Part shown: in pieces, positions 27,294-36,311 of the stretch
Layout: every line of letters begins with the position of its first letter
Position numbering within the stretch: the first letter of the stretch is position 1
NCBI RefSeq assembly: GCF_900101095.1
Contig: NZ_FNFM01000012.1
Span: 62,001 to 126,000, forward strand
Source: Actinopolyspora mzabensis
Lineage (GTDB): Bacteria > Actinomycetota > Actinomycetes > Mycobacteriales > Pseudonocardiaceae
DNA length: 64,000 nucleotides
Reading direction: 5' to 3'
Translations under genes and position numbers: made by a program
The notes under the pieces: model-generated
What the model was told of the DNA's origin: nothing
The model's database searches: none
The model's input: the letters and a program-made list of their open reading frames with translations, nothing else

Positions 27294-29810
27294 ATGAGCC
27301 ACCTTCCCGACAGGGCCGAGGCCGTCGTCATCGGTGCGGGGATCGTGGGTAACTCCGTGGCCCATCACCTCGCGCAAGCCGGTTGGCACAACATCGTGCT
27401 GCTGGACAAAGGCCCCTTGCCCGACCCGGGAGGATCTACCGGCCACGCATCCAACTTCATCTTCCCCGTCGATCATTCCAAGGAGATCACCGCGATCACG
27501 GTGGACTCCATGCACCAGTACGAGAAGCTGGGCACGTTGGTCACCTCTGGCGGTGTCGAGATCGCCCGCACCGAGGCACGCGTCGAGGAGCTCAAGCGTC
27601 GCATGGCCTCGGCAAGAGCGTGGGGCATCGACTCCGAGCTCATCGGCCCCGAGAAGGTGGCCGAACTCGTGCCCTTCATCGACTCGAGCATCGTAAAGCT
27701 CGGTTTCTGGACCCCCTCGGTAGCGGTGGTCGACCCGCTGCGGAGCGGGGCGCTGATGCGGGAGCAGGCTCAGGCGCTCGGAGCGTTGACCGTGTCGGCC
27801 AACACCGAGGTCACCGGTATCGAAACGCGGCACGGCACGGTATCGAAGATCCGCACCGATCGCGGTGATGTCGAGACCGACACGGTCGTCGTCGCGTGCG
27901 GGGTGTGGAGTCCGCGCATCGCACGGATGGCCGGTGCCCGGATCCCGCTCACCCCGGCTGTGCACCAGCTGATCGACGTCGGCCCCATCCCGGAACTGGC
28001 CGAGACCCGCTCCGAGATCGGATACCCGATCGTGCGCGACATGGATCCGCTCATGTACGAGCGGCAGAGCGGTGCCGACCTCGAGATCGGCTCCTACGCG
28101 CACCGGGCGATCCTGCACGATGCCGACGACATCCCCTCCTACGAAACCGCGCAACTCTCGCCCACGCAGTTGCCGTTCACCCAGGAGGACTTCGACCCGC
28201 AGATGGAAGACGCCCTCGAACTGTTCCCCGAAATCCTGAACGCTCCCGGGGCGGGGATCCGGCACTCCATCAACGGCCTGCTGTCGATGACACCCGACGG
28301 CGCGCCCCTGCTGGGAGAGACCCCGGAGGTAAGGGGCCTGTGGTCGGCGGCCTCGGTGTGGATCAAGGAAGGCCCCGGGGTCGGCAGGTTGCTCGCCGAG
28401 TGGATGACCCACGGCAGCACCGAGATCGACCTGCACGGTGCGGACATCGCCCGTTTCTACCCGAACCAGCGCACCACGACACACGTTCGGGCACGTGCCC
28501 GCGAAGGGTTCAACAAGATCTACGGGATCGTGCATCCCCAGGAGCAGTGGGAATCCAACCGCGGGCAGCGGCTTTCCCCCTTCCACACCCGCGAAGTGGA
28601 GCTTTCGGCGAAGTTCTTCGAAGTCGGCGGGTGGGAGCGGCCGCACTGGTACGAGTCGAACAGCCCGCTGCTCGAGCAGTACGCCGATCGCATCGGCAAC
28701 CGCCCGCACGAGTGGGACGCTCGCTGGTGGTCGCCGATCATCAACGCCGAGCACCTCGCGATGCGCGAGCGGGTCGCTGTGATCGATCTGACCGCGTTCG
28801 CGCAGTTCGACGTGTCCGGCCCGGGTGCTCTCGATTACCTGCAGCGCATGGCGGTGGCCCAAGTGGACAAGGACGTGGGCAGGATCGTCTACACACCGGT
28901 CCTGGACCGCTCCGGCGGTTTCCGCAGCGATCTGACAATAGTCCGGCTGGGCACGGAATTCTTCCGCGTCATCGCCGGTGGTGCCGACGGCGCGCGCGAC
29001 AGGAAGTGGTTCAGCGACCACCTTCCCGAGGACGGATCGGTCACGTTCACCGACATGACCTCGGCGGTGTGCACCCTCGGTCTCTGGGGACCGCGCGCTC
29101 GCGACGTGCTGTCCTCGGTCACCGAGGCCGACCTCTCAGCCGGAACTTTCCCCTTCGGCACGGCACGACACATCGATGTGGACGGAGTGCCCGCCCTCGC
29201 CGTCAAGATCTCCTACGTCGGGGACCTCGGATGGGAACTGCACGCCCCCTTCGAGCAGGGAATGAAGCTGTGGGACACGCTGTTCGAAGCGGGCCGGGAG
29301 CACGGCATCGTGCCCGCCGGAATCGGCGTGTACGGCACGACGGGGCGGTTGGAGAAGGGTTATCGGCTCATGGGTGCCGAGCTCGAGGGCGAGTACGACC
29401 CGGTGGAAGCGGGACTGGCGCTGTCGAAGGTGAAATCGCCCGACTTCATCGGGAAACAGCCCTACCTCGAGGCGAGGGAGCAGGGTCCCGCCGCCACGTT
29501 GTGCACGCTTTCGCTGGTAAGTAACACCGACTCCGCGGGCGTGGCCCGGTATCCGCAGGCCCACTCGCCGATCCTGACCACGAGCGGTGATCGGCTCGTC
29601 GACAGCAAGGGACGGGGCAGCTACGTCACCAGCGCTGGATCGGCGCCCTCACTCGGCGAATACCTGCTCATGGGATATCTGCCCGCGGTTTACGCGGTGG
29701 AGGGAACCGCGCTGCTCGTCGAGTACATGGGCGAGCGCTACCCCGTCAAAGTCGCGCGAGCGGGGCGCACCCCGCTGTTCGACCCGGATGACGAGCGGAT
29801 GAAGTCCTGA
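27294..29810 (+). CDS. Dimethylglycine dehydrogenase-like FAD/GcvT protein
   Basis: The 838-residue protein joins an N-terminal FAD-dependent amine oxidase domain (dinucleotide motif VVIGAGIVGNSVAHHLAQAG, residues about 11-30; covalent-FAD histidine likely in STGHASNF) to a C-terminal GcvT-like folate domain (from about residue 430; MRERVAVIDLTAF, FRVIAGGADGARD, LGLWGPRARDVLS, GWELHAPFEQG). This is the layout of dimethylglycine and sarcosine dehydrogenases/oxidases that demethylate N-methylglycines and pass the one-carbon unit to tetrahydrofolate. GGAG stands before the ATG. The two ETF genes immediately downstream indicate a dehydrogenase passing electrons to ETF rather than to oxygen. The exact substrate is inferred. 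Confidence 0.88.
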   Translation: MSHLPDRAEAVVIGAGIVGNSVAHHLAQAGWHNIVLLDKGPLPDPGGSTGHASNFIFPVDHSKEITAITVDSMHQYEKLGTLVTSGGVEIARTEARVEELKRRMASARAWGIDSELIGPEKVAELVPFIDSSIVKLGFWTPSVAVVDPLRSGALMREQAQALGALTVSANTEVTGIETRHGTVSKIRTDRGDVETDTVVVACGVWSPRIARMAGARIPLTPAVHQLIDVGPIPELAETRSEIGYPIVRDMDPLMYERQSGADLEIGSYAHRAILHDADDIPSYETAQLSPTQLPFTQEDFDPQMEDALELFPEILNAPGAGIRHSINGLLSMTPDGAPLLGETPEVRGLWSAASVWIKEGPGVGRLLAEWMTHGSTEIDLHGADIARFYPNQRTTTHVRARAREGFNKIYGIVHPQEQWESNRGQRLSPFHTREVELSAKFFEVGGWERPHWYESNSPLLEQYADRIGNRPHEWDARWWSPIINAEHLAMRERVAVIDLTAFAQFDVSGPGALDYLQRMAVAQVDKDVGRIVYTPVLDRSGGFRSDLTIVRLGTEFFRVIAGGADGARDRKWFSDHLPEDGSVTFTDMTSAVCTLGLWGPRARDVLSSVTEADLSAGTFPFGTARHIDVDGVPALAVKISYVGDLGWELHAPFEQGMKLWDTLFEAGREHGIVPAGIGVYGTTGRLEKGYRLMGAELEGEYDPVEAGLALSKVKSPDFIGKQPYLEAREQGPAATLCTLSLVSNTDSAGVARYPQAHSPILTTSGDRLVDSKGRGSYVTSAGSAPSLGEYLLMGYLPAVYAVEGTALLVEYMGERYPVKVARAGRTPLFDPDDERMKS

Positions 29811-29823
29811 CGGAGGAACGGCC

Positions 29824-30588
29824 ATGAAGATACTCGTCTGTATCAAGCGGGTACCCGCTCCGGGTGGGAAGCTGCCGCTGACCGAGGACGGCACGGACAT
29901 CGACACCCGCCACATCGGATTCACCATCGGTCCTCACGAGGAATGCGCCGTGGAAGAGGCGGTCCGGCTCGCCGACGAACACGGCGGTGAGGTAACAGTT
30001 CTCAGCGCGGGCCCGCCCGACGTGGCACAGCAACTGCGCTACGCGCTGTCCATGGGTGCCCACACCGGAGTGCTCGTCGAACAGACCACGCAGGCACCGG
30101 AGACCACGGCCGTCGTGCTGGCGGAAGCGATCGGGACGTTGGAGGCGGAGAAGGGAACCTTCGACCTCCTCCTTTTCGGCAACGAATCCGCCGACGCGGG
30201 CAATTACCAGGTAGGCATTCGGGTCGCGTGCGCGCTGGGCCGCCCCGTGGTCGGCGGCATCAAGGGCATCCGGATCCCCGACGAGAGCACCCAGGTGTTC
30301 CTGCGTCGGGAGGGTGCCGACGGCATCGAGACCTACCAGGCGCCGCTACCCGCGGTGGCCGCCGTCAAAGAGGGGCTCAACCTGCCGCGGTATCCCACCA
30401 TCAAAGGCAGACTCCGAGCCAAGAAGGCGTTCCTGCGCACCATCCGTCCGGAGGTCTCGCCGGGGAACCTGCGCACGCTGCGACTGCGACAGCCTCCTGA
30501 GCAGGAACAGGAGACCGTCGTACTCGGGCACGGAACCGACGCCGCCGAATCCGTTGTCGATCTCCTCACGCGGAAGGGACTGGTGTGA
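29824..30588 (+). CDS. Electron transfer flavoprotein, beta subunit
   Basis: The 254-residue protein starts MKILVCIKRVPAPGGK and has the EtfB features FTIGPHEECAVEEAVRLADE, a nucleotide-binding FGNESADAGNYQVG segment and ALPAVAAVKEG-type loop (here APLPAVAAVKEGLNLPRYP). Spacing to the dehydrogenase is 13 nt with GGAGG before the ATG, and the alpha subunit follows after 3 nt, so all three form one operon. It binds AMP in classical ETF and, with the alpha subunit, accepts electrons from the dehydrogenase. Confidence 0.93.
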   Translation: MKILVCIKRVPAPGGKLPLTEDGTDIDTRHIGFTIGPHEECAVEEAVRLADEHGGEVTVLSAGPPDVAQQLRYALSMGAHTGVLVEQTTQAPETTAVVLAEAIGTLEAEKGTFDLLLFGNESADAGNYQVGIRVACALGRPVVGGIKGIRIPDESTQVFLRREGADGIETYQAPLPAVAAVKEGLNLPRYPTIKGRLRAKKAFLRTIRPEVSPGNLRTLRLRQPPEQEQETVVLGHGTDAAESVVDLLTRKGLV

Positions 30589-30591
30589 AGC

Positions 30592-31575
30592 ATGCTGCTC
30601 GTCCTCGTCGAAGACGAAGCGGGAACCGTTTCCGACGCTTCCCGCGAGACGCTCACTCTCGCCCGCGAGCTGGCGACGAAGCTGGATGTCCCCGTGCACG
30701 CCGTGACGTTCAGCGCCGATGACGGGTTCACGAGCGCGCTCTCCGCTTACGGCGCCGCCAAGCTGCACCGGATCGAAGGACCGTTCGCCGACGAGCAATC
30801 CCCCGAATGCCGGGGCCTCGCTCTCGCGGAGCTCGTCCAACACGTCCGAGCCACCGGTGTCGTCGTGACGGCAGGCGAGTGGGGCAATGAGATCACGGCT
30901 CACGCTGCCGCACGTACGGGTGAGGCATTCGCCAGCAACTGCGTAGCTGTGGAGGCGGGTGAGCTGTGGAGTCTGACCCGGCTCCGCGGGGGCGGGATGC
31001 TGCTCGAGGACGCCGAGCTGGCCGGGGCGGTCAAGTTCGTCAGTCTGGTTCCCGGTTGCGTCGAACCGGCCGAGGTCGCCGTGCCCGGAGACATCGCCAC
31101 CGACACTTTCGTACCCGAACACGCCGACGAACTGGTCCACAGCAGGCTCGTCGAACGCACGGCGCCCGGCGGTACCGGTGTCTCGCTTGCCACGGCCAGG
31201 GTGGTCGTCTCCGGAGGTCGCGGAATCGGCAGCGCCGAAGGCTTCTCGACCTTGGAAGAACTGGCCGAACTGCTCGGCGGGGCGGTGGGCTGTTCCCGAG
31301 TGGCCACGAACAGCGGGTGGCGACCGCACAGCGACCAGGTCGGCCTGACGGGCACGAAGATCGCCGCGGATCTCTACGTCGCGTGCGGTATCAGCGGTGC
31401 GACCCAGCACTGGGTGGGGTGTATGGGCGCCAAGACCATTCTCGCGATCAACACCGATCCCGAAGCACCACTGGTCACACGCGCGGATTACGCGGTCATA
31501 GGTGACGTGCACGAAGTTCTGCCCGCCGTGCTCGAACGGGTACGAGCTAGCAAGCAGGCCCGGGGAGCCGCGTGA
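30592..31575 (+). CDS. Electron transfer flavoprotein, alpha subunit
   Basis: The 327-residue protein ends with the FAD-binding ETF-alpha domain: VVVSGGRGIGSAEGFSTLEE, a conserved arginine-like site in NSGWRPHSDQVGLTG, CGISGATQHWVGCMGAKTIL and AINTDPEAPL. It starts three bases after the beta subunit stop. With EtfB it should carry electrons from the dimethylglycine-type dehydrogenase to the respiratory chain; no ETF-quinone oxidoreductase gene is in the window. Confidence 0.93.
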   Translation: MLLVLVEDEAGTVSDASRETLTLARELATKLDVPVHAVTFSADDGFTSALSAYGAAKLHRIEGPFADEQSPECRGLALAELVQHVRATGVVVTAGEWGNEITAHAAARTGEAFASNCVAVEAGELWSLTRLRGGGMLLEDAELAGAVKFVSLVPGCVEPAEVAVPGDIATDTFVPEHADELVHSRLVERTAPGGTGVSLATARVVVSGGRGIGSAEGFSTLEELAELLGGAVGCSRVATNSGWRPHSDQVGLTGTKIAADLYVACGISGATQHWVGCMGAKTILAINTDPEAPLVTRADYAVIGDVHEVLPAVLERVRASKQARGAA

Positions 31576-31655
31576 TCAAGGATGCCGATCGGGATCGATC
31601 GCGAGCGAGCGTGCAGCCCCGCTCCCCCCTCCGGCGCACCGTGCTCCCCGTTCCT

Positions 31656-32042
31656 TCAGGACACGAGCACCAGTCGCTGTTCGGCCTCGATCGCTTGCAG
31701 CAACTCGGAACGCATGATCGCCCGCGGTCCGCACTCGCACGCGGCGGGCAGCTCGTCCTCGGCCGTGGCGTCGGTACCGGTGTCGAGGAAGTCCACCACA
31801 TCCACCCCGTGCTCCGAATCGTGGTGGGCGACATCGACAAAATCCTTCGAACCGTGGGAATGCAGTCCGCTGCGCGCGGTGTAGACGAGCCCGGCATCAG
31901 TGGTGTAGACGCTCGCCACGCGGTGGTTGGCCGCGCATCGCACCCGCACTTTCACATCGCGGTCGTGTCGCTCCAGTTCGCGCAGCGCGGCACGTGCGGC
32001 CGAGCGCCTGGCCGCGGGCGTCGCGAAGCCCCTCTTGCTCAT
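31656..32042 (-). CDS. Conserved hypothetical protein
   Basis: The 128-residue protein starts MSKRGFATPAARRSAARAA with a basic helix, followed by a beta-rich part with CAANHRVASVYTTDAGLVY and ACECGPRAIMRSELLQAIEA. Cysteines at RCAANH and CECG could bind a metal, but no family function is known to me. ATG at 32042 has GGAGG six bases upstream, and longer starts are not credible. It sits between the ETF operon (convergent) and a broken DUF2267 gene. Confidence 0.7.
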   Translation of the reverse strand: MSKRGFATPAARRSAARAALRELERHDRDVKVRVRCAANHRVASVYTTDAGLVYTARSGLHSHGSKDFVDVAHHDSEHGVDVVDFLDTGTDATAEDELPAACECGPRAIMRSELLQAIEAEQRLVLVS

Positions 32043-32384
32043 GGACGCCTCCGAGTGTCGACGGAACTCACACGAGTGCTCGCAGCGGCGGACGGCGCCG
32101 GTCACTCCCGGAGACCGTGCACGCGGCTCCGCAAAGGGCGAGCCCGGGATTGCCGTTTCCGAGTCCCCGTTACGGGCTCGGTTGTCGTGGGTACGGTGAT
32201 GGGCCCCGGGTGACGGGATACGTGAACTCGCGGGTACGACCGGTTCGGGCCGCGACGTTAGACCGCACCCACCGGACTCGCGGCATGCTCGAAGCGATTC
32301 ACCGGTCGGTTCGGCGGCCATCCTTAACCTAACCGGAGAATCGGCTTACCCGGCAAGAGCGACTGTCGAGTTCTTCCGGTCGAC
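32043..32384. other. Intergenic region, no gene recognised
   Basis: About 340 nt between the hypothetical gene and the DUF2267 pseudogene. No domain-bearing frame was found. Confidence 0.4.
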
Positions 32385-32826
32385 TCAGCTACGTTGCTCC
32401 CACCGGGGCCTGCGGCTGAAGAATCGCACGAATCCCCGCGGCGACCGGCCGAGTACTTTGTCCAACTGTCCGGGAGACAGCTGCCGGACAACGATCGCCG
32501 TTACGGCCGGGGCCACCCGATGTACGTCCGCAATCGAGATATCGGCTTCCCGCGCGAAACGCGAGACGAATTCCTTCGCGTCGTACATCTCGGGACAGCG
32601 GTGGGGTTTCCCCTCGTAGTAGACATCGCGCAGCGGCTCGGGAAGCTGTGCGGCGAAGTGTGCCGCACTCTCCACCGATTGGCGATCACGGAGTGTGCAT
32701 CCAGGCACGCAACACCCGGTAGGCGAAATGTCGACGGTCGGTGTCGAACTCCCGACAAACGTCCTGCACCCGCTTGGTTGCCATCTGCACGGCGTGGTCG
32801 AGGATGGTGGTGTTCGTCGTCGGCAC
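32385..32826 (-). pseudogene. DUF2267 family gene broken by a frameshift
   Basis: Read on the minus strand from GTG at 32826 (GGGGGG just upstream), the product begins MPTTNTTILDHAVQMATKR and continues to RVLRAWMHTP, where a TGA interrupts it. In another frame the DUF2267 sequence resumes at once with LRDRQSVESAAHF, AAQLPEPLRDVYYEG and QLSPGQLDKVLGRSPRGF. The two parts are offset by one extra base or, more likely, by a 2-nt deletion in the codon after MH, since related proteins usually have an extra residue before LRD there. DUF2267 proteins are common in actinomycete stress islands; function unknown. A sequencing error cannot be excluded. Confidence 0.8.
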
Positions 32827-33035
32827 GGTTACCCCCCTTCACCCGGACCACCCCAGAATCCGCTTCGGTGTCGGAGTCGCTGTAGAGACGGAAGTCCATC
32901 GACCTTCCCGATGCTGGCTCCCGGCGTCGGTGGAAGCGGCTCACGTCTTTCGGACCCGCTGAGAAGTCCTGCCGAAGGCCGGGGAGGCACGAGCCGTCGG
33001 GCCGGGTTCACACCTCTGAAGTCGAGCGATTCGGG

Positions 33036-33461
33036 TCACCGAACGACGACGACGGGCCTGTCAGCGTGGTTCACCAGGTGCTGGCTCACCGACCCGAGCA
33101 GAACACTGGCGAAACCACCGTGACCACGGTTGCCCACAACGATCAGCTCGGCACCGGATTCATGAGCGACGTCGAGCAGCGCTCGTGTCGGATGTCCACG
33201 GGAAACCGACCTGTCGATAGGTGCAGTGCTGTCACCAGCGACTTCCCGCACGGTTTCCGCGAGCGACTTTTCGGTCTCCTCGCCGAGATTCTGCAACCCG
33301 GGCATGCTCCAGTCGTAGGATGTCGGCACGTCCCAGGTCTGTACTGCTTTGATACGTCCGCCGAATTTGTTCGCATGACGAACAGCCCAACGCAGGGCGG
33401 CCTTGGACGGTTCCGAACCGTCCACGCCGACCACAACGGTATAAGTATGCGGACTCGTCAT
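33036..33461 (-). CDS. Universal stress protein
   Basis: The 141-residue single UspA domain starts MTSPHTYTVVVGVDGSEPSK and has the ATP-binding loop GNRGHGGFASVLLGSVSQ followed by DRPVVVV. ATG at 33461 has GGAGGGAGC upstream; the longer frame from 33650 is not conserved. It belongs with the tandem universal stress protein, CBS, Hsp20 and DUF2267 genes of this region. Confidence 0.95.
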   Translation of the reverse strand: MTSPHTYTVVVGVDGSEPSKAALRWAVRHANKFGGRIKAVQTWDVPTSYDWSMPGLQNLGEETEKSLAETVREVAGDSTAPIDRSVSRGHPTRALLDVAHESGAELIVVGNRGHGGFASVLLGSVSQHLVNHADRPVVVVR

Positions 33462-33676
33462 CGTGCTCCCTCCCCCGCAATGTCGCCCTGCCCATACTGG
33501 TTTCGTTCCCACTCCTCCGCCCGATGACCAACGGCCGCTTGTCGTCGAACCCCACTCACCGGAGAGCTCGAGACGGGAACATGCCGAATGGCGGCACGAG
33601 GCCACAGGTAACCCGCGTGGCGAACAGTGCAGGACGCCGTAAGCCGCCACGCCGAACCCGACCTGCGCAACCGCCG

Positions 33677-34552
33677 CTACCGCGACGGGTCACCACCGTT
33701 CGAGTCACTTCGACAACCCGAACGATCCGCGAGTGGGGTGCTCATCAGACCCCGCATCGGCAGGAAAACGCCGCGGACCACGATGAAGACCACGCACGCG
33801 GTGAGCACGACCGCGGGGCCGGAGGGCAGGTCGAACGTGTAGGAGGCGCTCAATCCTCCGAGGGTGACGAGAACGCCCACCGCGACGGTGGCTGTCATCA
33901 TGCTCGCGAGCGTGCGGGTGAACAGTCCCGCGGTCGCGGCGGGGATGGTCAGCAGTGCGATGAGCAGGACCACACCGACCAGTTGGATGAGCACCACCAC
34001 GGCCAGCGCGATGGCCGCCAACAGCACCAGTTCCAGCGGGAAGACCGGCAGGTTGCGGCTCAGCGCGAAATCCCGGTCGAAGGAGTGGACCAACAGCGGC
34101 CGGTAGTACAGCACGACGAAACCGACGAGCACCGCTGCGACCGCGCCGAGCAGCGGAAGGTCGCCGCGTGGGATCGACAGCAGCGAGCCGAACAGGAAGC
34201 TGCGAGCGTTGGCGGTGTACCCCGGGGTGAGCTGGACGAAGACCACTCCCAGCGACATACCGACGGCCCACAGCATCCCGATCAGGGTGTCGTTGCGTTG
34301 CCGAACGTAACGCCGCAGCACACCCATGATCACAGCGGCGACGACACCGAAGAGCATGGCCGTCACGGCCGGGTCGAGCCCGAGCAGGAAGCCCAGCCCG
34401 ACTCCGCCGTAGGAGGCGTGCGCGATACCGCCGCCCACCAGGACCTCCCGGTTGACCACCACGAGGGAGCCGACCACGCCGAGCACCACGCTGGCCAGTA
34501 CCGCCGCGGTGACGGCGTTCTGCATGAACTCCAGACGCAGCGCCTCGATCAC
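33677..34552 (-). CDS. Zinc/manganese ABC transporter permease
   Basis: The 291-residue protein has about eight hydrophobic helices and the ABC-3 family features GGGIAHASYGGVGLGFLLG, NDTLIGMLWAVGMSLGVVF and LIALLTIPAATAGLFTR. It forms the membrane channel of a ZnuABC-type importer. Its start overlaps the ATPase stop by 4 nt (ATGA). The C-terminal 25 residues are polar and not conserved. Confidence 0.93.
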   Translation of the reverse strand: MIEALRLEFMQNAVTAAVLASVVLGVVGSLVVVNREVLVGGGIAHASYGGVGLGFLLGLDPAVTAMLFGVVAAVIMGVLRRYVRQRNDTLIGMLWAVGMSLGVVFVQLTPGYTANARSFLFGSLLSIPRGDLPLLGAVAAVLVGFVVLYYRPLLVHSFDRDFALSRNLPVFPLELVLLAAIALAVVVLIQLVGVVLLIALLTIPAATAGLFTRTLASMMTATVAVGVLVTLGGLSASYTFDLPSGPAVVLTACVVFIVVRGVFLPMRGLMSTPLADRSGCRSDSNGGDPSR

Positions 34553-35313
34553 ACCGAACCTCCGATCGCACCGGCGTGCTCCGGAAAGCGGCCATCGGTC
34601 TCGTCCGGTGGATCACCGACTCCTCGTGACGGCTCGTCCTGCCCCCCGTTGCCGGACCACGGGGTCAGGCCGTGGTCGACCGTTACGCCGCAGGTCGCCA
34701 GGGTGGCGATGCCCTCGATGTCGTGGGAGGCCACGACGACGGTCATGCTGCCGATCAGCGAGGACAACAGCTGTTGGAGCCGCTCGGCCGACTCGGCGTC
34801 GATCCCCGCTTCGGGTTCGTCCAGCACGAGCAGGTCCGGCTCGGTGGCCAGCGCCCTGGCGAGCAGCACACGTCTGCGTTGTCCGGTCGACAGGGCCGCC
34901 ACGGGGCGCGCGGCGAGCTCCGCGAGCCCGACCCACCGCAGGAGATCCGCCACCGCCGCGCGGTCGGCGGCACGCAGTCGTTGTGGTAACCAGGTCGAAC
35001 GGAGACGCCCCATCGCGGTGAGGTCGCGGACCGTCAGCGGGAACTCGAGGTCGAGCCGCGCTGCCTGGGGTAGGTAGCCGATGCGTCCCCGAGCCCGGCG
35101 CGGTGAGCTACCGTGGATCTCGACCTGCCCGGTGAACGGGCGCAGCAGACCGACGAGCAATCCGAGCAGGGTGGACTTTCCTCCGCCGTTGGGGCCGGTC
35201 ACCGCGAGACACTCACCCGATGCCAGTGTCAGGTTCGTCTCGGACAGCACGGGGGTGGCACCGTACCCCGCGCGCACCCCGGTCAGTGTCACGGCGTTCG
35301 CCCTCGGGCTCAT
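34549..35313 (-). CDS. Zinc/manganese ABC transporter ATP-binding protein
   Basis: The 254-residue protein has Walker A GPNGGGKSTLL, the signature region ALSTGQRRRVLLARALA and Walker B LLVLDEPEAGID, followed by the switch histidine in VVASHD. It drives metal import with the permease at 33677 and binding protein at 35310. ATG at 35313 overlaps the stop of the binding-protein gene by 4 nt; a longer frame from 35595 is antisense-like and rejected. The last 35 residues are an unconserved polar tail. Confidence 0.94.
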   Translation of the reverse strand: MSPRANAVTLTGVRAGYGATPVLSETNLTLASGECLAVTGPNGGGKSTLLGLLVGLLRPFTGQVEIHGSSPRRARGRIGYLPQAARLDLEFPLTVRDLTAMGRLRSTWLPQRLRAADRAAVADLLRWVGLAELAARPVAALSTGQRRRVLLARALATEPDLLVLDEPEAGIDAESAERLQQLLSSLIGSMTVVVASHDIEGIATLATCGVTVDHGLTPWSGNGGQDEPSRGVGDPPDETDGRFPEHAGAIGGSV

Positions 35314-36281
35314 CGGGAGCCGTCCCGCAAGGCGTTCGCGAGCTCGGTCGCGACGTGGCGCATGTTCTTCTCCCAGTCCCGTGCCAGCGGATCCAGCGGC
35401 TGCACCGTGGCTCCCACCTGGTTGGCGATGGTGCGCGCGTCGTCCTTCGAGAACTGGGGCTGGACGAACACGGCCCGGATGTCGCGGTTCTCGGCCCGCT
35501 CGACGATCTCGCGCAACCGCGCGGCGCTGGGTTCCTTGCCACCGGACTCGATGGGGAGCATCTTCAGGTCGTAATCGCCTGCGAAGTAGTTCCACGCCGG
35601 GTGGAACGACATGAAAGTGCTACCCGCGACAGGTTCGAGCTCGCGCGCGATGTCGGCGTCGACGGCGTCGACGCGCTCCTCGAACCGCCGCAGGTTGTTC
35701 CGATAGTCCGCCTCGTGCGCGGGGTCGATCCGGCTCAGCGCTGCCGCGATCGTCTCGGCCTGGGTCTTGACCCGGCGCGGTGACAACCAGATGTGCGGAT
35801 CGGGTTTGCCGCCCGCCAGTTGCCCGCGGTCGACGTTCTGCCAGGTCCGCACCCATCGCATGTCGTCTCCACCGGCCGCCTTGATCCGGTCGGTCATGGA
35901 GCGTTCGAAGGGCACGTCCACGCCGAAGTAGACGTCGGCCTCAGCGAGGGACCGCAGTTCGGACGGCTTGGGTTCGTACAGCGCGGGCGAGGCCGCGGGT
36001 GGCAGCAGCACGGTGGTGTCGACGTGCTCCCCGCCGATGTGCTCCACGAAGTAGCGCTGCGGGGGGATGCTCACGAACGCCCGTAACGGCTCGGAACCGT
36101 CTCCGGTGGAGCTTTGATCACTTCCCACGGTTCCGCAGGCACCGGCCAGCACACCGGACACCGCCAGCACGAGCGCCAGCGACTTCCGTGCGCCGCGGGG
36201 CTTTCCTCGTTGTTCGAACAAGTCTCGGTTCACCTCGAAGTTGGACACGTTGGGTAATCGGTCACGCAGGGTTTCCGACAA
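35310..36281 (-). CDS. Zinc/manganese ABC transporter substrate-binding lipoprotein
   Basis: The protein of up to 323 residues has a lipoprotein signal (LALVLAVSGVLAGACG, lipobox LAGAC at residues about 45-49) and the TroA/ZnuA fold: FVSIPPQRYFVEHIGG, PKPSELRSLAEADVYFG, the ligand histidine regions GKPDPHIWLSPR and SFHPAWNYFAGDY and the closing VFVQPQFS. Where many family members have a first ligand histidine (SPHxYEP) it reads SPALYEP, so metal coordination may differ. The start is uncertain: TTG at 36281 or GTG at 36233. It heads the operon, just downstream of a Zur-like dyad. Confidence 0.9.
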   Translation of the reverse strand: MSETLRDRLPNVSNFEVNRDLFEQRGKPRGARKSLALVLAVSGVLAGACGTVGSDQSSTGDGSEPLRAFVSIPPQRYFVEHIGGEHVDTTVLLPPAASPALYEPKPSELRSLAEADVYFGVDVPFERSMTDRIKAAGGDDMRWVRTWQNVDRGQLAGGKPDPHIWLSPRRVKTQAETIAAALSRIDPAHEADYRNNLRRFEERVDAVDADIARELEPVAGSTFMSFHPAWNYFAGDYDLKMLPIESGGKEPSAARLREIVERAENRDIRAVFVQPQFSKDDARTIANQVGATVQPLDPLARDWEKNMRHVATELANALRDGSR

Positions 36282-36296
36282 CCAGTGACATGAAAA

Positions 36297-36311
36297 TGAA
36301 AACCGTTACCA
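36297..36311 (-). promoter_or_regulatory. Zur-like box upstream of zinc ABC operon
   Basis: TGAAAACCGTTACCA is an imperfect dyad whose 7-nt arms match at five positions, similar in form to actinobacterial Zur boxes. It is embedded in AT-rich sequence (ATGAAAATGAAAACC) 16-30 nt before the most upstream start of the binding-protein gene. Zinc-dependent repression of the operon is the expected consequence. Confidence 0.5.
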
